Below, in pieces: positions 1 through 6,952 of a stretch of DNA of 58,148 nucleotides. Below the pieces are notes generated by a model, which saw nothing but the letters and a program-made list of their open reading frames with translations, was not told where the DNA came from and made no database searches. The position numbers and the translations under genes are program-made. Every line of letters begins with the position of its first letter. Position 1 is the first letter of the stretch. This DNA comes from an uncultured Lachnospiraceae bacterium (lineage in GTDB: Bacteria; Bacillota; Clostridia; Lachnospirales; Lachnospiraceae). The DNA lies in contig CANRGP010000003.1 in assembly GCA_947630085.1 (NCBI GenBank), forward strand, positions 1-58,148, given 5' to 3'.

Positions 1-77
1 TTTATGGATGGATTAAACTCCATAAGCGTGTGCGCCAATCTGTCGATTGTTAATCCACCTTTATCGCTCAGTTTCAT
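1..77 (-). CDS. Partial phage protein, N-terminus only
   Basis: The minus-strand frame opens with ATG at 77, overlapping the TGA of the gene before it (ATGA), and stays open to the window edge. The visible N-terminus begins MKLSDKGGLTIDRLAHTL. A GGGGTG Shine-Dalgarno-like stretch lies about 8 nt upstream. It is the next gene of the leftward early operon. Only about 25 residues are visible, so no function can be given. Confidence 0.5.
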   Translation of the reverse strand, partial: MKLSDKGGLTIDRLAHTLMEFNPSI

Positions 78-337
78 TTCTGTTCACCCCGATTCCAGCT
101 AAACGGTCTCTTATGGTCTTTGCGCCGCCATGTATGATTGTTTTCAATACTGACCAATTCCCTATGTATCCTTTTTGCGCAATCGTCGCACAAATCATAT
201 GCGCACCTTATTTGTTCACGTTGTTCCGGTATCTCTTTCCATGTGGATATTCTCAACTCATTTGAAAATGTTTTTGGAAATTCCGGAAAGCAAGCGCCCA
301 ATTCTTTCCCACACAAATCGCAATAGTATTTCCTCAT
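74..337 (-). CDS. Small Cys-rich zinc-binding phage protein
   Basis: This 87-aa protein has a CDLCGKE pair near the N-terminus and a CDDCAKR pair near residue 50, a spacing that suggests one treble-clef or zinc-ribbon site. The ATG follows a strong GGAGG Shine-Dalgarno. It lies at the downstream end of the replication module, 123 nt after the 79-aa gene, and its stop overlaps the next start. Such small zinc proteins are common after phage primase genes. The role, perhaps DNA or protein binding, is inferred from the cysteines only. Confidence 0.7.
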   Translation of the reverse strand: MRKYYCDLCGKELGACFPEFPKTFSNELRISTWKEIPEQREQIRCAYDLCDDCAKRIHRELVSIENNHTWRRKDHKRPFSWNRGEQK

Positions 338-460
338 TTATCTATCCTCCAAACAACTGTGTACGTTACTCAAAATCAATTTCTAGCCGTTTTTCGCTCC
401 GCATGGTAACTTCATCGACAGCCACCATAAAAATCGTTTCTCGATAAAAATAGCCTTATT

Positions 461-700
461 CTACGTGTATTTCTGAGCAAGCCCGTCGCGCCACTTCCTA
501 TCTTGGCTCTCCACAAATCCAATTGCCAGTTGCTTGGCAAAATAGGTATCATACTTATTCATGAAATCGCCCGCATTATCCACCAGCGAATCCCAATAAT
601 CATCAGAATTTTCTACAATCCAGTATTTCTGACATAATTTCCAGAAATCTGTAAACATTTGCCATTCTTCGGAGCCTTTTGGAAACTTTACCTCTGCCAC
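461..700 (-). CDS. Conserved phage protein of unknown function
   Basis: This 79-aa acidic protein rich in Trp, Tyr and Asp begins at GTG 700, preceded by an AAGGCGGTG Shine-Dalgarno. It starts 13 nt after the stop of the primase-helicase and is probably co-translated. The C-terminal part (FAKQLAIGFVESQDRK) looks like an amphipathic helix. I do not recognise a domain. Position and ribosome-binding site make it a real member of the early operon. Confidence 0.65.
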   Translation of the reverse strand: MAEVKFPKGSEEWQMFTDFWKLCQKYWIVENSDDYWDSLVDNAGDFMNKYDTYFAKQLAIGFVESQDRKWRDGLAQKYT

Positions 701-712
701 TTTATCACCGCC

Positions 713-2548
713 TTATGTATCAAAAGGTGTTTCGCCGTTATCTGTTTGGAAATCTTCGATTTCCATCTGCTTCCCGCTCTTCTTGTCCCAGCCGAAATCA
801 AAATTCAGATTATCTCCTTGGCCGTAGATCCTCTTGGACTTCTCGTCATAGTTCAGAACAAATCCTCCCATCTCAACCTTCCCGAACAGTCTGTTTTTCG
901 ATACTTTCAGTAGTCTCTGGTCCGGCTCAATATCCTTACCACGCTCATATGCTATCGTGATAGTTGCCAGATTGGAGATATCTCCGCTACCGCTTATCTC
1001 ATCATTCTCGTTTTGTGAGAAGTTATTTTTCCGCTTATGCGCCACTAAAAGGATCCACACATTATGCTTCAGTGCCAATCTCGCAAGCTGTTTAACAAAC
1101 AAACTCTGCTTGTCATACTTATCGTATGCACTCGCATCGACCAAATCCAGCGCTGTCATCAGGTTATCCAACAGGATCACATTCGCTCCATACTGCATGA
1201 TAACATTCTCGGTCAATTTCAGTAGATCATCTTTCTCGTCCCCGGAAATGTCACTATTGTCATAGAGATAACACTTATCGCGGTACCAGTCATCTATCAT
1301 CTGCCGGTTCATCTTGGAAATGCTATATCCACGGTCTCCCCACTTGTTCTGGTATTCGACAATTCTATTTCGACCGGCAATCTGGAAATTCAACCATGCC
1401 TTAAACTGGTAATTCGGCAGCTCTCCAGAGTAAGCGAAACATATCTTGCCTTGGTGTATTGCATTCGCTAGTATTTGGCTTGCCAGAGTGGATTTTCCGT
1501 GTCCCGCTTTCCCGGATATCAGAATCACCCCTCCAGACGGAAGACCACCGTATAAGAGCCTGTCCAACTGATTGATTCCAGTCCGCAGTTTCGGGATCTC
1601 GTAAATATCCACATCTTCCACATCTGACAGTTCGATCACTCGTTTGATCGGAACCAGCACCGCATTGTTTACGGCATTTCTAACAGCTTCGACACCGTGC
1701 TTCTGGAGGATCTCATTGGCATCCTTGCATCCCAGGTAATCATCTTCCCGGACGTGTTTGACCACCGTCTTGAGCCTTGAAGATAACTCAGCCAGGAGAG
1801 TTATGTGGCCTTTCTCATGATCGCCAAAAACAATGATCTCGTGAAAACGGTTCATCCAGTTCCAACAGTACGGCAGCCAAGTAAACCCTTTCGCTCCATT
1901 CGGAACCGATACGGCATTTTCGACCCCTGCAGCTGCCACACTCAGACTATCCAGCTGACCCTCCGTGATAATCAGCCTGTCAAATTTATCATTACACTGG
2001 TACATTCCAAACAGGATCGGCCGGCAATCAGGTTCGCACCATTCTTTATTCTTGTCCTTCTCCCGGTCGAAATCCGTTTTCCTGTACTTGATGAACTGCA
2101 TCACGCCGTTTTCGTCGAAGAACGGAAATACCAGAATATTGGGTCTGTCAGCCTGCACTGTGATGGCATATCGCTCAGTGATTTCCTGCGGGATCCCCCG
2201 GCTCTCCAGATATTTCACGGCTTCTGACTTTGGCTTTATGGTTTCAATCTTTTTCCGAAATTTCCGATAGCTTTTCTTGGGCCGGTAATACTCATCTGCC
2301 ATGTTTCCAAGCGAGAAATCGAAATCCTTCGCCAGTGTGATAAAGTTACCACTCACCCCACATGAGGCCCGGAAGCATTTAAACTGTCCCGTTTTCAGGT
2401 TGATGGAGAATGTATTCAAGTTCCCTCGCTGCGGCTTCGGTTTACAGTATGGGCAAGTCTTGAAAAACAACTCATCATTGTGTGGCTTTACTGGAATGCC
2501 TACAAACCTGGCAAATTCATATGCGTCATCCTCTCGGAACTCATACAT
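713..2548 (-). CDS. Phage primase-helicase (T7 gp4/Twinkle type)
   Basis: This 611-aa fusion joins a primase to a DnaB-type replicative helicase. A zinc ribbon lies near the N-terminus (CPYC around residue 32-35, then Cys about 58 and 63). A TOPRIM domain follows, with IITEGQLDSL around 195 supplying the acidic residue and VFGDHEKGH around 242. A RecA-fold helicase has Walker A SGKAGHGKSTLA near 346 and Walker B VILLDNLM near 458. It should unwind the phage fork and lay primers. ATG 2548 is chosen because it overlaps the upstream TGA (TGATG) with GGGGA 9 nt before it; in-frame TTG 2554 and GTG 2551 are less well placed. Confidence 0.93.
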   Translation of the reverse strand: MYEFREDDAYEFARFVGIPVKPHNDELFFKTCPYCKPKPQRGNLNTFSINLKTGQFKCFRASCGVSGNFITLAKDFDFSLGNMADEYYRPKKSYRKFRKKIETIKPKSEAVKYLESRGIPQEITERYAITVQADRPNILVFPFFDENGVMQFIKYRKTDFDREKDKNKEWCEPDCRPILFGMYQCNDKFDRLIITEGQLDSLSVAAAGVENAVSVPNGAKGFTWLPYCWNWMNRFHEIIVFGDHEKGHITLLAELSSRLKTVVKHVREDDYLGCKDANEILQKHGVEAVRNAVNNAVLVPIKRVIELSDVEDVDIYEIPKLRTGINQLDRLLYGGLPSGGVILISGKAGHGKSTLASQILANAIHQGKICFAYSGELPNYQFKAWLNFQIAGRNRIVEYQNKWGDRGYSISKMNRQMIDDWYRDKCYLYDNSDISGDEKDDLLKLTENVIMQYGANVILLDNLMTALDLVDASAYDKYDKQSLFVKQLARLALKHNVWILLVAHKRKNNFSQNENDEISGSGDISNLATITIAYERGKDIEPDQRLLKVSKNRLFGKVEMGGFVLNYDEKSKRIYGQGDNLNFDFGWDKKSGKQMEIEDFQTDNGETPFDT

Positions 2549-2829
2549 CACCAATCATCCCCGACTTCTTCAGTTTCTTCCTCCATCCGGCGCTCAGCTT
2601 CTTTTTTTAGTTTCCAGTCCTTATCTTTGCACTTGTATACCAAATCCGAAATACTTGGCGCTTTTGGCTCGTGCAGAATATATTCGCTTACTACCGCCGC
2701 AAAGGCCTCTGCGCTAAAATTCCCTAAGTACTTGTACCATGTCTCCAGAACAGGTTTTTTATCTAAATCCGGTCGGTCATACGCATGGCAGATATCTTTC
2801 ATGGATATACAAAACTCAGTCTTGTCCAT
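2548..2829 (-). CDS. Helicase-loader-like protein (G39P type)
   Basis: This 93-aa helical protein lies directly upstream of the primase-helicase and is coupled to it by a TGATG overlap. The body (around residues 20-70) resembles the small loader/inhibitor proteins of phage helicases such as SPP1 G39P. The C-terminus is highly charged (RRMEEETEEVGDDW), like the flexible tail such loaders use to hold the helicase. It overlaps the DnaD-like gene by 14 nt. An initiator-loader-helicase order is typical of Gram-positive phage replication modules. The assignment rests on size, composition and context. Confidence 0.6.
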   Translation of the reverse strand: MDKTEFCISMKDICHAYDRPDLDKKPVLETWYKYLGNFSAEAFAAVVSEYILHEPKAPSISDLVYKCKDKDWKLKKEAERRMEEETEEVGDDW

Positions 2830-3688
2830 TTATGAATGCCTCCATTTCACTTGAAAACTCGTTGTCGGACTGTCCCGAATTATCATACTTACCTTCCAGA
2901 ACCTTTGGAAAATTACTTGGTAACACGAACCAGTCAAAAGTAATCATCCACCCGTGGTTATTCTTTCCCTGAAGGAAATCACTGGATTTCACCCGATCAA
3001 TAGCTGTAATAACATTTTCCAATCCATACTCCCGGATTCTAGCTTTAAGGTGGCCATATCGTTTAGCTGATGGAGCCAGTCTAATAATCGGCTTAATACC
3101 ATACTGCTTCAGTTCATTCCACCTTTCCAGGATTCGTCGGACGTCAGTCTGACAAACAGATTCTTTAGAATCTGTCAATATATCTTCTTCCCTTTTTACT
3201 TTCTTCCCTTCTTTTATTTCTTTCTTTTCTTTTTTATCAATACAGTTATTATATATAATAGTATTATTAGTGCCTGTGATTTGCTTGTTATCTGCTTGTG
3301 ACTTGCTTGTTATCTGTTCGTTAACAGGTTGTGAAGTGGAAGTAATATTGCCAGTGATTTCGGTGTAATTTTGCTCGTTATTCAGTTGATAAAAATCATA
3401 GTTTTTTATTGTAAATACGGTAAATTTTGAGTATGCTTTGCTTGTGATCTCTCCTGTGTTCTTTAAGTGCTTGATAGCCGTTCTAATTTCATTTTCTGTT
3501 AATCCTGTTTTATATGCCAAGTCCGATATAGACGATGGGAACGAACCTCTTTGTATTTCTTTACCTTTATAATTCCCATCTTTCCACCATGCAGTTAAAA
3601 GCATATACATGAATAATCGAAAAGTGTTTATATCCGGCCACCATTCCCAATCAAGTATTTTGCGACTGACTTTTATGTATCCAGGCAT
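2816..3688 (-). CDS. DnaD-like phage replication initiator
   Basis: This 290-aa protein starts with a winged-helix region typical of phage replisome organisers (PGYIKVSRKILDWEWW at residue 2, with a recognition-helix-like stretch LTENEIRTAIKHL around 65). A low-complexity Asn/Thr/Lys linker spans about 105-170. A C-terminal domain ends in DWFVLPSNFPKVLEGKYDN, a conserved tail of phage DnaD/replication proteins. It should bind the phage origin and recruit loader and helicase. ATG 3688 has a GGTGGTGA Shine-Dalgarno. The AT-rich, repeat-like linker region (about 3180-3370) could hold the origin, as in some phages, but I see no clear iterons. Confidence 0.8.
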   Translation of the reverse strand: MPGYIKVSRKILDWEWWPDINTFRLFMYMLLTAWWKDGNYKGKEIQRGSFPSSISDLAYKTGLTENEIRTAIKHLKNTGEITSKAYSKFTVFTIKNYDFYQLNNEQNYTEITGNITSTSQPVNEQITSKSQADNKQITGTNNTIIYNNCIDKKEKKEIKEGKKVKREEDILTDSKESVCQTDVRRILERWNELKQYGIKPIIRLAPSAKRYGHLKARIREYGLENVITAIDRVKSSDFLQGKNNHGWMITFDWFVLPSNFPKVLEGKYDNSGQSDNEFSSEMEAFINGQD

Positions 3689-3711
3689 TTCATCACCACC
3701 AATTCCAGGTA

Positions 3712-3990
3712 TTATTCAGCAAGCCGCACCACCTCAATTTCGTCATCTTCCGGGAACTGAAATGTAGTCTCACCTACTATCGTCATGTCATGATAATACA
3801 AGCACCTCATGAAGCGGTAGTACGCATCGTTCAGCTCGTCCATGACGATATCGGCCTTTTCCTGCGACGAATACTGTGCAAAAGTCTTTTCCTCGTCCCT
3901 GCATTTGACAAGAATAATATTCCCGGTCTGTATGACCATAGACTGATTGTAAGGGAAATTATATTCTCCGGTCTGACTAATGATCCGCAT
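3712..3990 (-). CDS. Conserved phage protein, unknown function
   Basis: This 92-aa protein opens with a beta-rich stretch (YNFPYNQSMVIQ, then GNIILVKC) followed by a helix around residues 40-62 and an acidic C-terminus. It lies 23 nt upstream of the DnaD-like gene and overlaps its own upstream neighbour by 14 nt. I recognise it only as a type of small protein common in clostridial prophage replication regions and give no function. Confidence 0.65.
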   Translation of the reverse strand: MRIISQTGEYNFPYNQSMVIQTGNIILVKCRDEEKTFAQYSSQEKADIVMDELNDAYYRFMRCLYYHDMTIVGETTFQFPEDDEIEVVRLAE

Positions 3991-4201
3991 GGGTTTTCCC
4001 CTCCTCAGAACTATTCTGTCTCAGAACGTTCACGCTAGAGCAGCCCTTCTCGTTCTCAAAGTTTATCTTTGCACCACTCGGACCGTCCACAAGCGTGACT
4101 TGCAGCCCATTCTTTTTAGCCGCTTTCAAAAGGCCGGAAATCGTGGACTTATAGTAAGCCGGGTTTGACGGGTCTAGTCTGGCATCTTTCACACTAATCA
4201 C
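3977..4201 (-). CDS. Small phage protein, unknown function
   Basis: This 74-aa basic-then-acidic protein has a helix-rich start (ISGLLKAAKKNGLQV, around residues 22-36), a GPSGAKINF segment and a His-ending tail. The ATG (4199-4201) lies 26 nt downstream of the 51-aa membrane protein, with a GGGGGAG ribosome-binding stretch. Its end overlaps the next gene by 14 nt, which supports translational coupling. There is no recognisable domain. Confidence 0.55.
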   Translation of the reverse strand: MISVKDARLDPSNPAYYKSTISGLLKAAKKNGLQVTLVDGPSGAKINFENEKGCSSVNVLRQNSSEEGKTHADH

Positions 4202-4227
4202 TCCCCCTTTGATAATATTTTCCAGGA

Positions 4228-4383
4228 TTACCCGTAAATTTTCATCCCCAAACTGGAAATCAGGATAAATTCTAGGGCAATAAACATATTGGTCAAACTA
4301 AATCCTTGCTTGCAACTTCGATATATCGTATATATCCATGCAACAAGAGATAAGCCGAACATAATCGTATATGCAGTTTCCAT
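4228..4383 (-). CDS. Short single-pass membrane protein
   Basis: This 51-aa frame begins METAYTIMFGLSLVAWIYTI. It has an excellent AAGGAGG Shine-Dalgarno 7 nt before the ATG. Residues 5-20 and about 32-46 (MFIALEFILISSLG) are hydrophobic, separated by a basic YRSCKQ turn, so it may cross the membrane twice. It sits in the leftward early operon between recT and the DnaD module. The function is unknown; small membrane proteins here often act in superinfection exclusion, but that is only a guess. Confidence 0.55.
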   Translation of the reverse strand: METAYTIMFGLSLVAWIYTIYRSCKQGFSLTNMFIALEFILISSLGMKIYG

Positions 4384-4732
4384 AAATTTCCCTCCTTTTT
4401 ATTCTGGCAGAACCATATCGGATTTCTCCAAGCACGTTCACTTATTGGCTACTCCGGATACTCGAAAGAAGTTCTCCACCTATGGAAGAATTATTTTTTG
4501 TCCAGCGCAAACGGAAACGTTTGGTTATCAAACCGCATTTTTATGGGAGTGAGTGCGATTTCTCGCTTTTTCCTCACGGCATTCTCCCGACATCATGGTG
4601 TCATTTAAGCCGTACCTACCGTTTGATTTTCGCGCTAAGAATGATACCTCAACTCATGTCTGCATTGCCCGCTGGAGATGCTTACTTTCTTTCCCCTTTA
4701 CGCCAAACTTTCAGCCGCCAGTTGATTTCAGC
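4384..4732. other. 349-bp gap with no confident gene
   Basis: This stretch lies between recT and the short membrane protein. The only leftward candidate is a 28-codon frame at 4491-4577 (GTG start, GGGAG 7 nt upstream, product beginning MRKKREIALTPIKMRF). It is plausible by its ribosome-binding site but too short to be sure. Rightward frames here have no ribosome-binding sites and oppose the operon. No strong hairpin or direct repeat was seen. Confidence 0.4.
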
Positions 4733-5653
4733 TTATGCCCAATCCGGCTTACCGACCGGAGCAGGTTCCTTCTGCTTCTTTCCGGCAGTCAGATCAGCCA
4801 TCGTGACCTGTTCTGGCTCCTGTGCGATCTGCGGAGCCTCATCCACTACAAACTCTTCCTTGTTGGCATTCTGTTCGATCTCATATGCCACATCCTCTGC
4901 AACCGCATCTAAGTCCTCAGCATCTTCCAGACGCTCATAAGTGTCAATCATGGCCCCATCTCCGTATGTATTGGTAATCATCTTGCAGAGCCGGTTGATA
5001 ACCGTTTTCTTCGCCATCTGGTCAGTAAATTTCTCGTGGGTGCCACCTTTTTCCTTGTACCCATAGCCCTGCTGCCACGACTGTCGAATCTGGCTAATGT
5101 TCATGACTTCCATCATCTTTTCGCCATCGGCCATAACCGCCACCGCATAGGCTCCCTTAATCTTGGTATTGTCGATGTTCATGAAATCCTGCTTATGCTC
5201 CACGAGACGCTTCTTTCCGTCCACAACCTCATAACTGAACGCATCGCCATCATAAATCACTTCGGCGCTGATGGATTTAAGCCCATATCGCCGGGCAATA
5301 GTAATGTTACCAAAATAGGACTTCTGGAACTGGCACTTGCCGCCGTAAGCGATAAAATATCCCTGCTTTTTCTGTACGCTCAAGCCGAGGACTGACATAT
5401 CCACTAGGCTATTAGCAATGCTATTCTGACTGCATACCTCCATCAGGGGGTTTCCATTTTTATCCGTGGTCTCTTTCAGTACGAGATACGCTCCCATCAG
5501 AGCATTCGCCACATTATAATCTGCCGGAAAGGAAAGACCGTACTTTTGCTTTTCGGCAAGCTGCTTCGTCAAGCCGTCTATAAAGGCATTATTGACAACC
5601 ATCTCCGCCTGCTGTTCTCCCTGTGTGGCTACCTGGTTTTTAACATTTGCCAT
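4733..5653 (-). CDS. recT: RecT single-strand annealing protein
   Basis: This 306-aa RecT-family recombinase would coat ssDNA and anneal complementary strands during phage recombination. Typical RecT features include NALMGAYLVLKE near residue 49, NSIANSLVDMSVLGLSV near 77, GYFIAYGGKCQFQKSYFG near 98 and FTDQMAKKTVINRLCK near 208. The last 60 residues are acidic and flexible, where RecT proteins often contact partners such as SSB. AGTGAGGG precedes the ATG. No RecE-type exonuclease is visible beside it; the SbcC-like ATPase upstream or an unrecognised small gene may fill that place. Confidence 0.93.
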   Translation of the reverse strand: MANVKNQVATQGEQQAEMVVNNAFIDGLTKQLAEKQKYGLSFPADYNVANALMGAYLVLKETTDKNGNPLMEVCSQNSIANSLVDMSVLGLSVQKKQGYFIAYGGKCQFQKSYFGNITIARRYGLKSISAEVIYDGDAFSYEVVDGKKRLVEHKQDFMNIDNTKIKGAYAVAVMADGEKMMEVMNISQIRQSWQQGYGYKEKGGTHEKFTDQMAKKTVINRLCKMITNTYGDGAMIDTYERLEDAEDLDAVAEDVAYEIEQNANKEEFVVDEAPQIAQEPEQVTMADLTAGKKQKEPAPVGKPDWA

Positions 5654-5788
5654 GATTAACCCTCACTTTCTCTTTTTATTGCCTTTTTAATTGTCCCATT
5701 GTTAAGAAGTCCTTAACGGCATGGATTCTGACGCATTTTTAATTCCTCACTTTCTGAAAGTGGAATTATAAGTCATTAGTCAAATCCC

Positions 5789-6013
5789 TCACTTTTCTGC
5801 AAAGTCATGCTCAGTTTTCTGAGCCTCTTTTTCCAAATCATCATTTGACATTCTTGACACCCTCAAACAGTAGCCTATTATTTCATCCGAATCAGTTTCA
5901 CTGAAATTATTTACTAATATTTCTCTTACGCCCCTAAGAATGTAGATCAAATCACTCATAAGAGATACGATGTTGCCCTGCATATTCGTAGTTCCATTGT
6001 TGCTATGAATCAT
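5789..6013 (-). CDS. Small helical phage protein
   Basis: This 74-aa mostly helical, acidic protein has an AAGGAG ribosome-binding site about 15 nt and a CGGAG about 1 nt upstream of the ATG. It belongs to a run of five short genes between the SMC-like ATPase and recT. No domain is recognised. The 135-nt spacer before recT contains a short palindrome (CACTTTCTGAAAGTG, about 5748-5762) that may be a processing or weak termination site. Confidence 0.55.
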   Translation of the reverse strand: MIHSNNGTTNMQGNIVSLMSDLIYILRGVREILVNNFSETDSDEIIGYCLRVSRMSNDDLEKEAQKTEHDFAEK

Positions 6014-6028
6014 CTCCGTTCTACTCCT

Positions 6029-6256
6029 TTAACATTTCAGGTTAATTATTACTTCTTCCGGCTCCCACTTCCCGTTAATTCCGTCATAATCCATGTCGTT
6101 ATTAACCGTCATTTTTACATATTCATCTTTTTTTACGCCAATTTGGTCAATCAAATCCGGCGCCCAAACGTCAAGAATCATATCGACATGAAATTTAACC
6201 TTTGTATCGGCATTGTATCGAGATAGTTCCTGAATGAGTTCATACACTGTCATCTG
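6029..6256 (-). CDS. Small phage protein, unknown function
   Basis: This 75-aa protein begins MTVYELIQELSRYNADTKV, a helix followed by beta strands and an acidic loop ending EPEEVIINLKC. ATG 6256 is chosen because AGGTGGGA lies 9 nt before it; an in-frame ATG at 6304 has no ribosome-binding site and would overlap the upstream gene. The fold suggested by 'xVxELIxELSxxxxDTKV' is seen in many small phage proteins of unknown role. Confidence 0.6.
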   Translation of the reverse strand, partial: QMTVYELIQELSRYNADTKVKFHVDMILDVWAPDLIDQIGVKKDEYVKMTVNNDMDYDGINGKWEPEEVIINLKC

Positions 6257-6275
6257 AGATTTCCCACCTACTTTC

Positions 6276-6566
6276 TTAATCAAACCGCATGCTGTAAGAA
6301 TCAAGAAGTGTTTTCACATCTTTCTCATTATCGCGGATTGCCTTCTGTATTGCACTAATGCAATCTAATAACTCGTCATAATCGCCGCTGTATTTTACCC
6401 AGTCGGGAGATTGCAAATCATACTTATTGATGTTAACGAAATTATCTCCAAAGCCCACCCGTAATGCACCTGTCAAGGCCATTGAACACTGGCAGATTTT
6501 TCCAGTTGCTTTCGAGAAGATATCGTCAATTTTGGCTTCTAATTCAAATGCCTCATGCTTCGTCAT
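6276..6566 (-). CDS. Helical phage protein, unknown function
   Basis: This 96-aa protein begins MTKHEAFELEAKIDDIFS. Start 6566 follows a GGAGG Shine-Dalgarno and overlaps the upstream stop by 14 nt; the longer in-frame extension is very basic and unlike a real N-terminus. The protein has helices at both ends and a Gly/Asn-rich centre (VGFGDNFVNIN). No domain is recognised. Confidence 0.55.
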   Translation of the reverse strand: MTKHEAFELEAKIDDIFSKATGKICQCSMALTGALRVGFGDNFVNINKYDLQSPDWVKYSGDYDELLDCISAIQKAIRDNEKDVKTLLDSYSMRFD

Positions 6567-6780
6567 TTCCCGTTTCCTCCACCTTTCCAGTAATGGCCTT
6601 GATTTTGTCCCGGAACGCCGCCACTTCTTCCTCCGGCACATCAACTGCCGTGACTATGCCTTTTCCATTCGGGAGCATAACTTTATCTCCCAACGCCACA
6701 TCAAACTGGCCGGAATCATATGTATAGGTGCGGCCACGTGGCTTATCATCTTTCAAAAACTGAACCTTAATCAGCGACAT
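6553..6780 (-). CDS. Small KOW-like phage protein
   Basis: This 75-aa protein begins MSLIKVQFLKDDKPRG. The centre (ALGDKVMLPNGKGIVTAVD, about residues 29-47) reads like a KOW/SH3-type barrel: a 'GD.V..P.G.G.V..V' pattern used for nucleic-acid or protein contact. ATG 6780 has a GGAGG Shine-Dalgarno. It overlaps both neighbours by 14 nt. The function is unknown; the barrel is inferred from the motif only. Confidence 0.6.
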   Translation of the reverse strand: MSLIKVQFLKDDKPRGRTYTYDSGQFDVALGDKVMLPNGKGIVTAVDVPEEEVAAFRDKIKAITGKVEETGNDEA

Positions 6781-6952
6781 AGGAAAACCTCCGAAAATCA
6801 ATATAATTAGGCATAGGTTTTACTGGGCTGTACTCTTTTGCAATGAGTTTGAATTTATCAATGCCGTATCTGGAATATACGTTTCTTACGTATAAACCGT
6901 AGATCGGGACATACTCCCAGTCATCAACCTCCAAAAAACGATAATCTCTCAT
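6767..6952 (-). CDS. Small Tyr-rich phage protein
   Basis: This 61-aa protein is rich in Tyr, Arg and Val (VPIYGLYVRNVYSRYG around residues 15-30). Its ATG overlaps the stop of the SMC-like ATPase and its end overlaps the next gene by 14 nt, so it is probably translationally coupled to both. No known domain was seen. Confidence 0.55.
   Translation of the reverse strand: MRDYRFLEVDDWEYVPIYGLYVRNVYSRYGIDKFKLIAKEYSPVKPMPNYIDFRRFSYVAD

Noticed and set aside
360-446. Leftward frame of about 29 codons containing VAVDEVTMRSEKRLEIDFE
   Set aside because: It looks protein-like but has no start with a ribosome-binding site; it may be the tail of a decayed gene.
4289-4940. Rightward frames across the recT upstream gap
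   Set aside because: They lack ribosome-binding sites, run against the operon and partly mirror recT.
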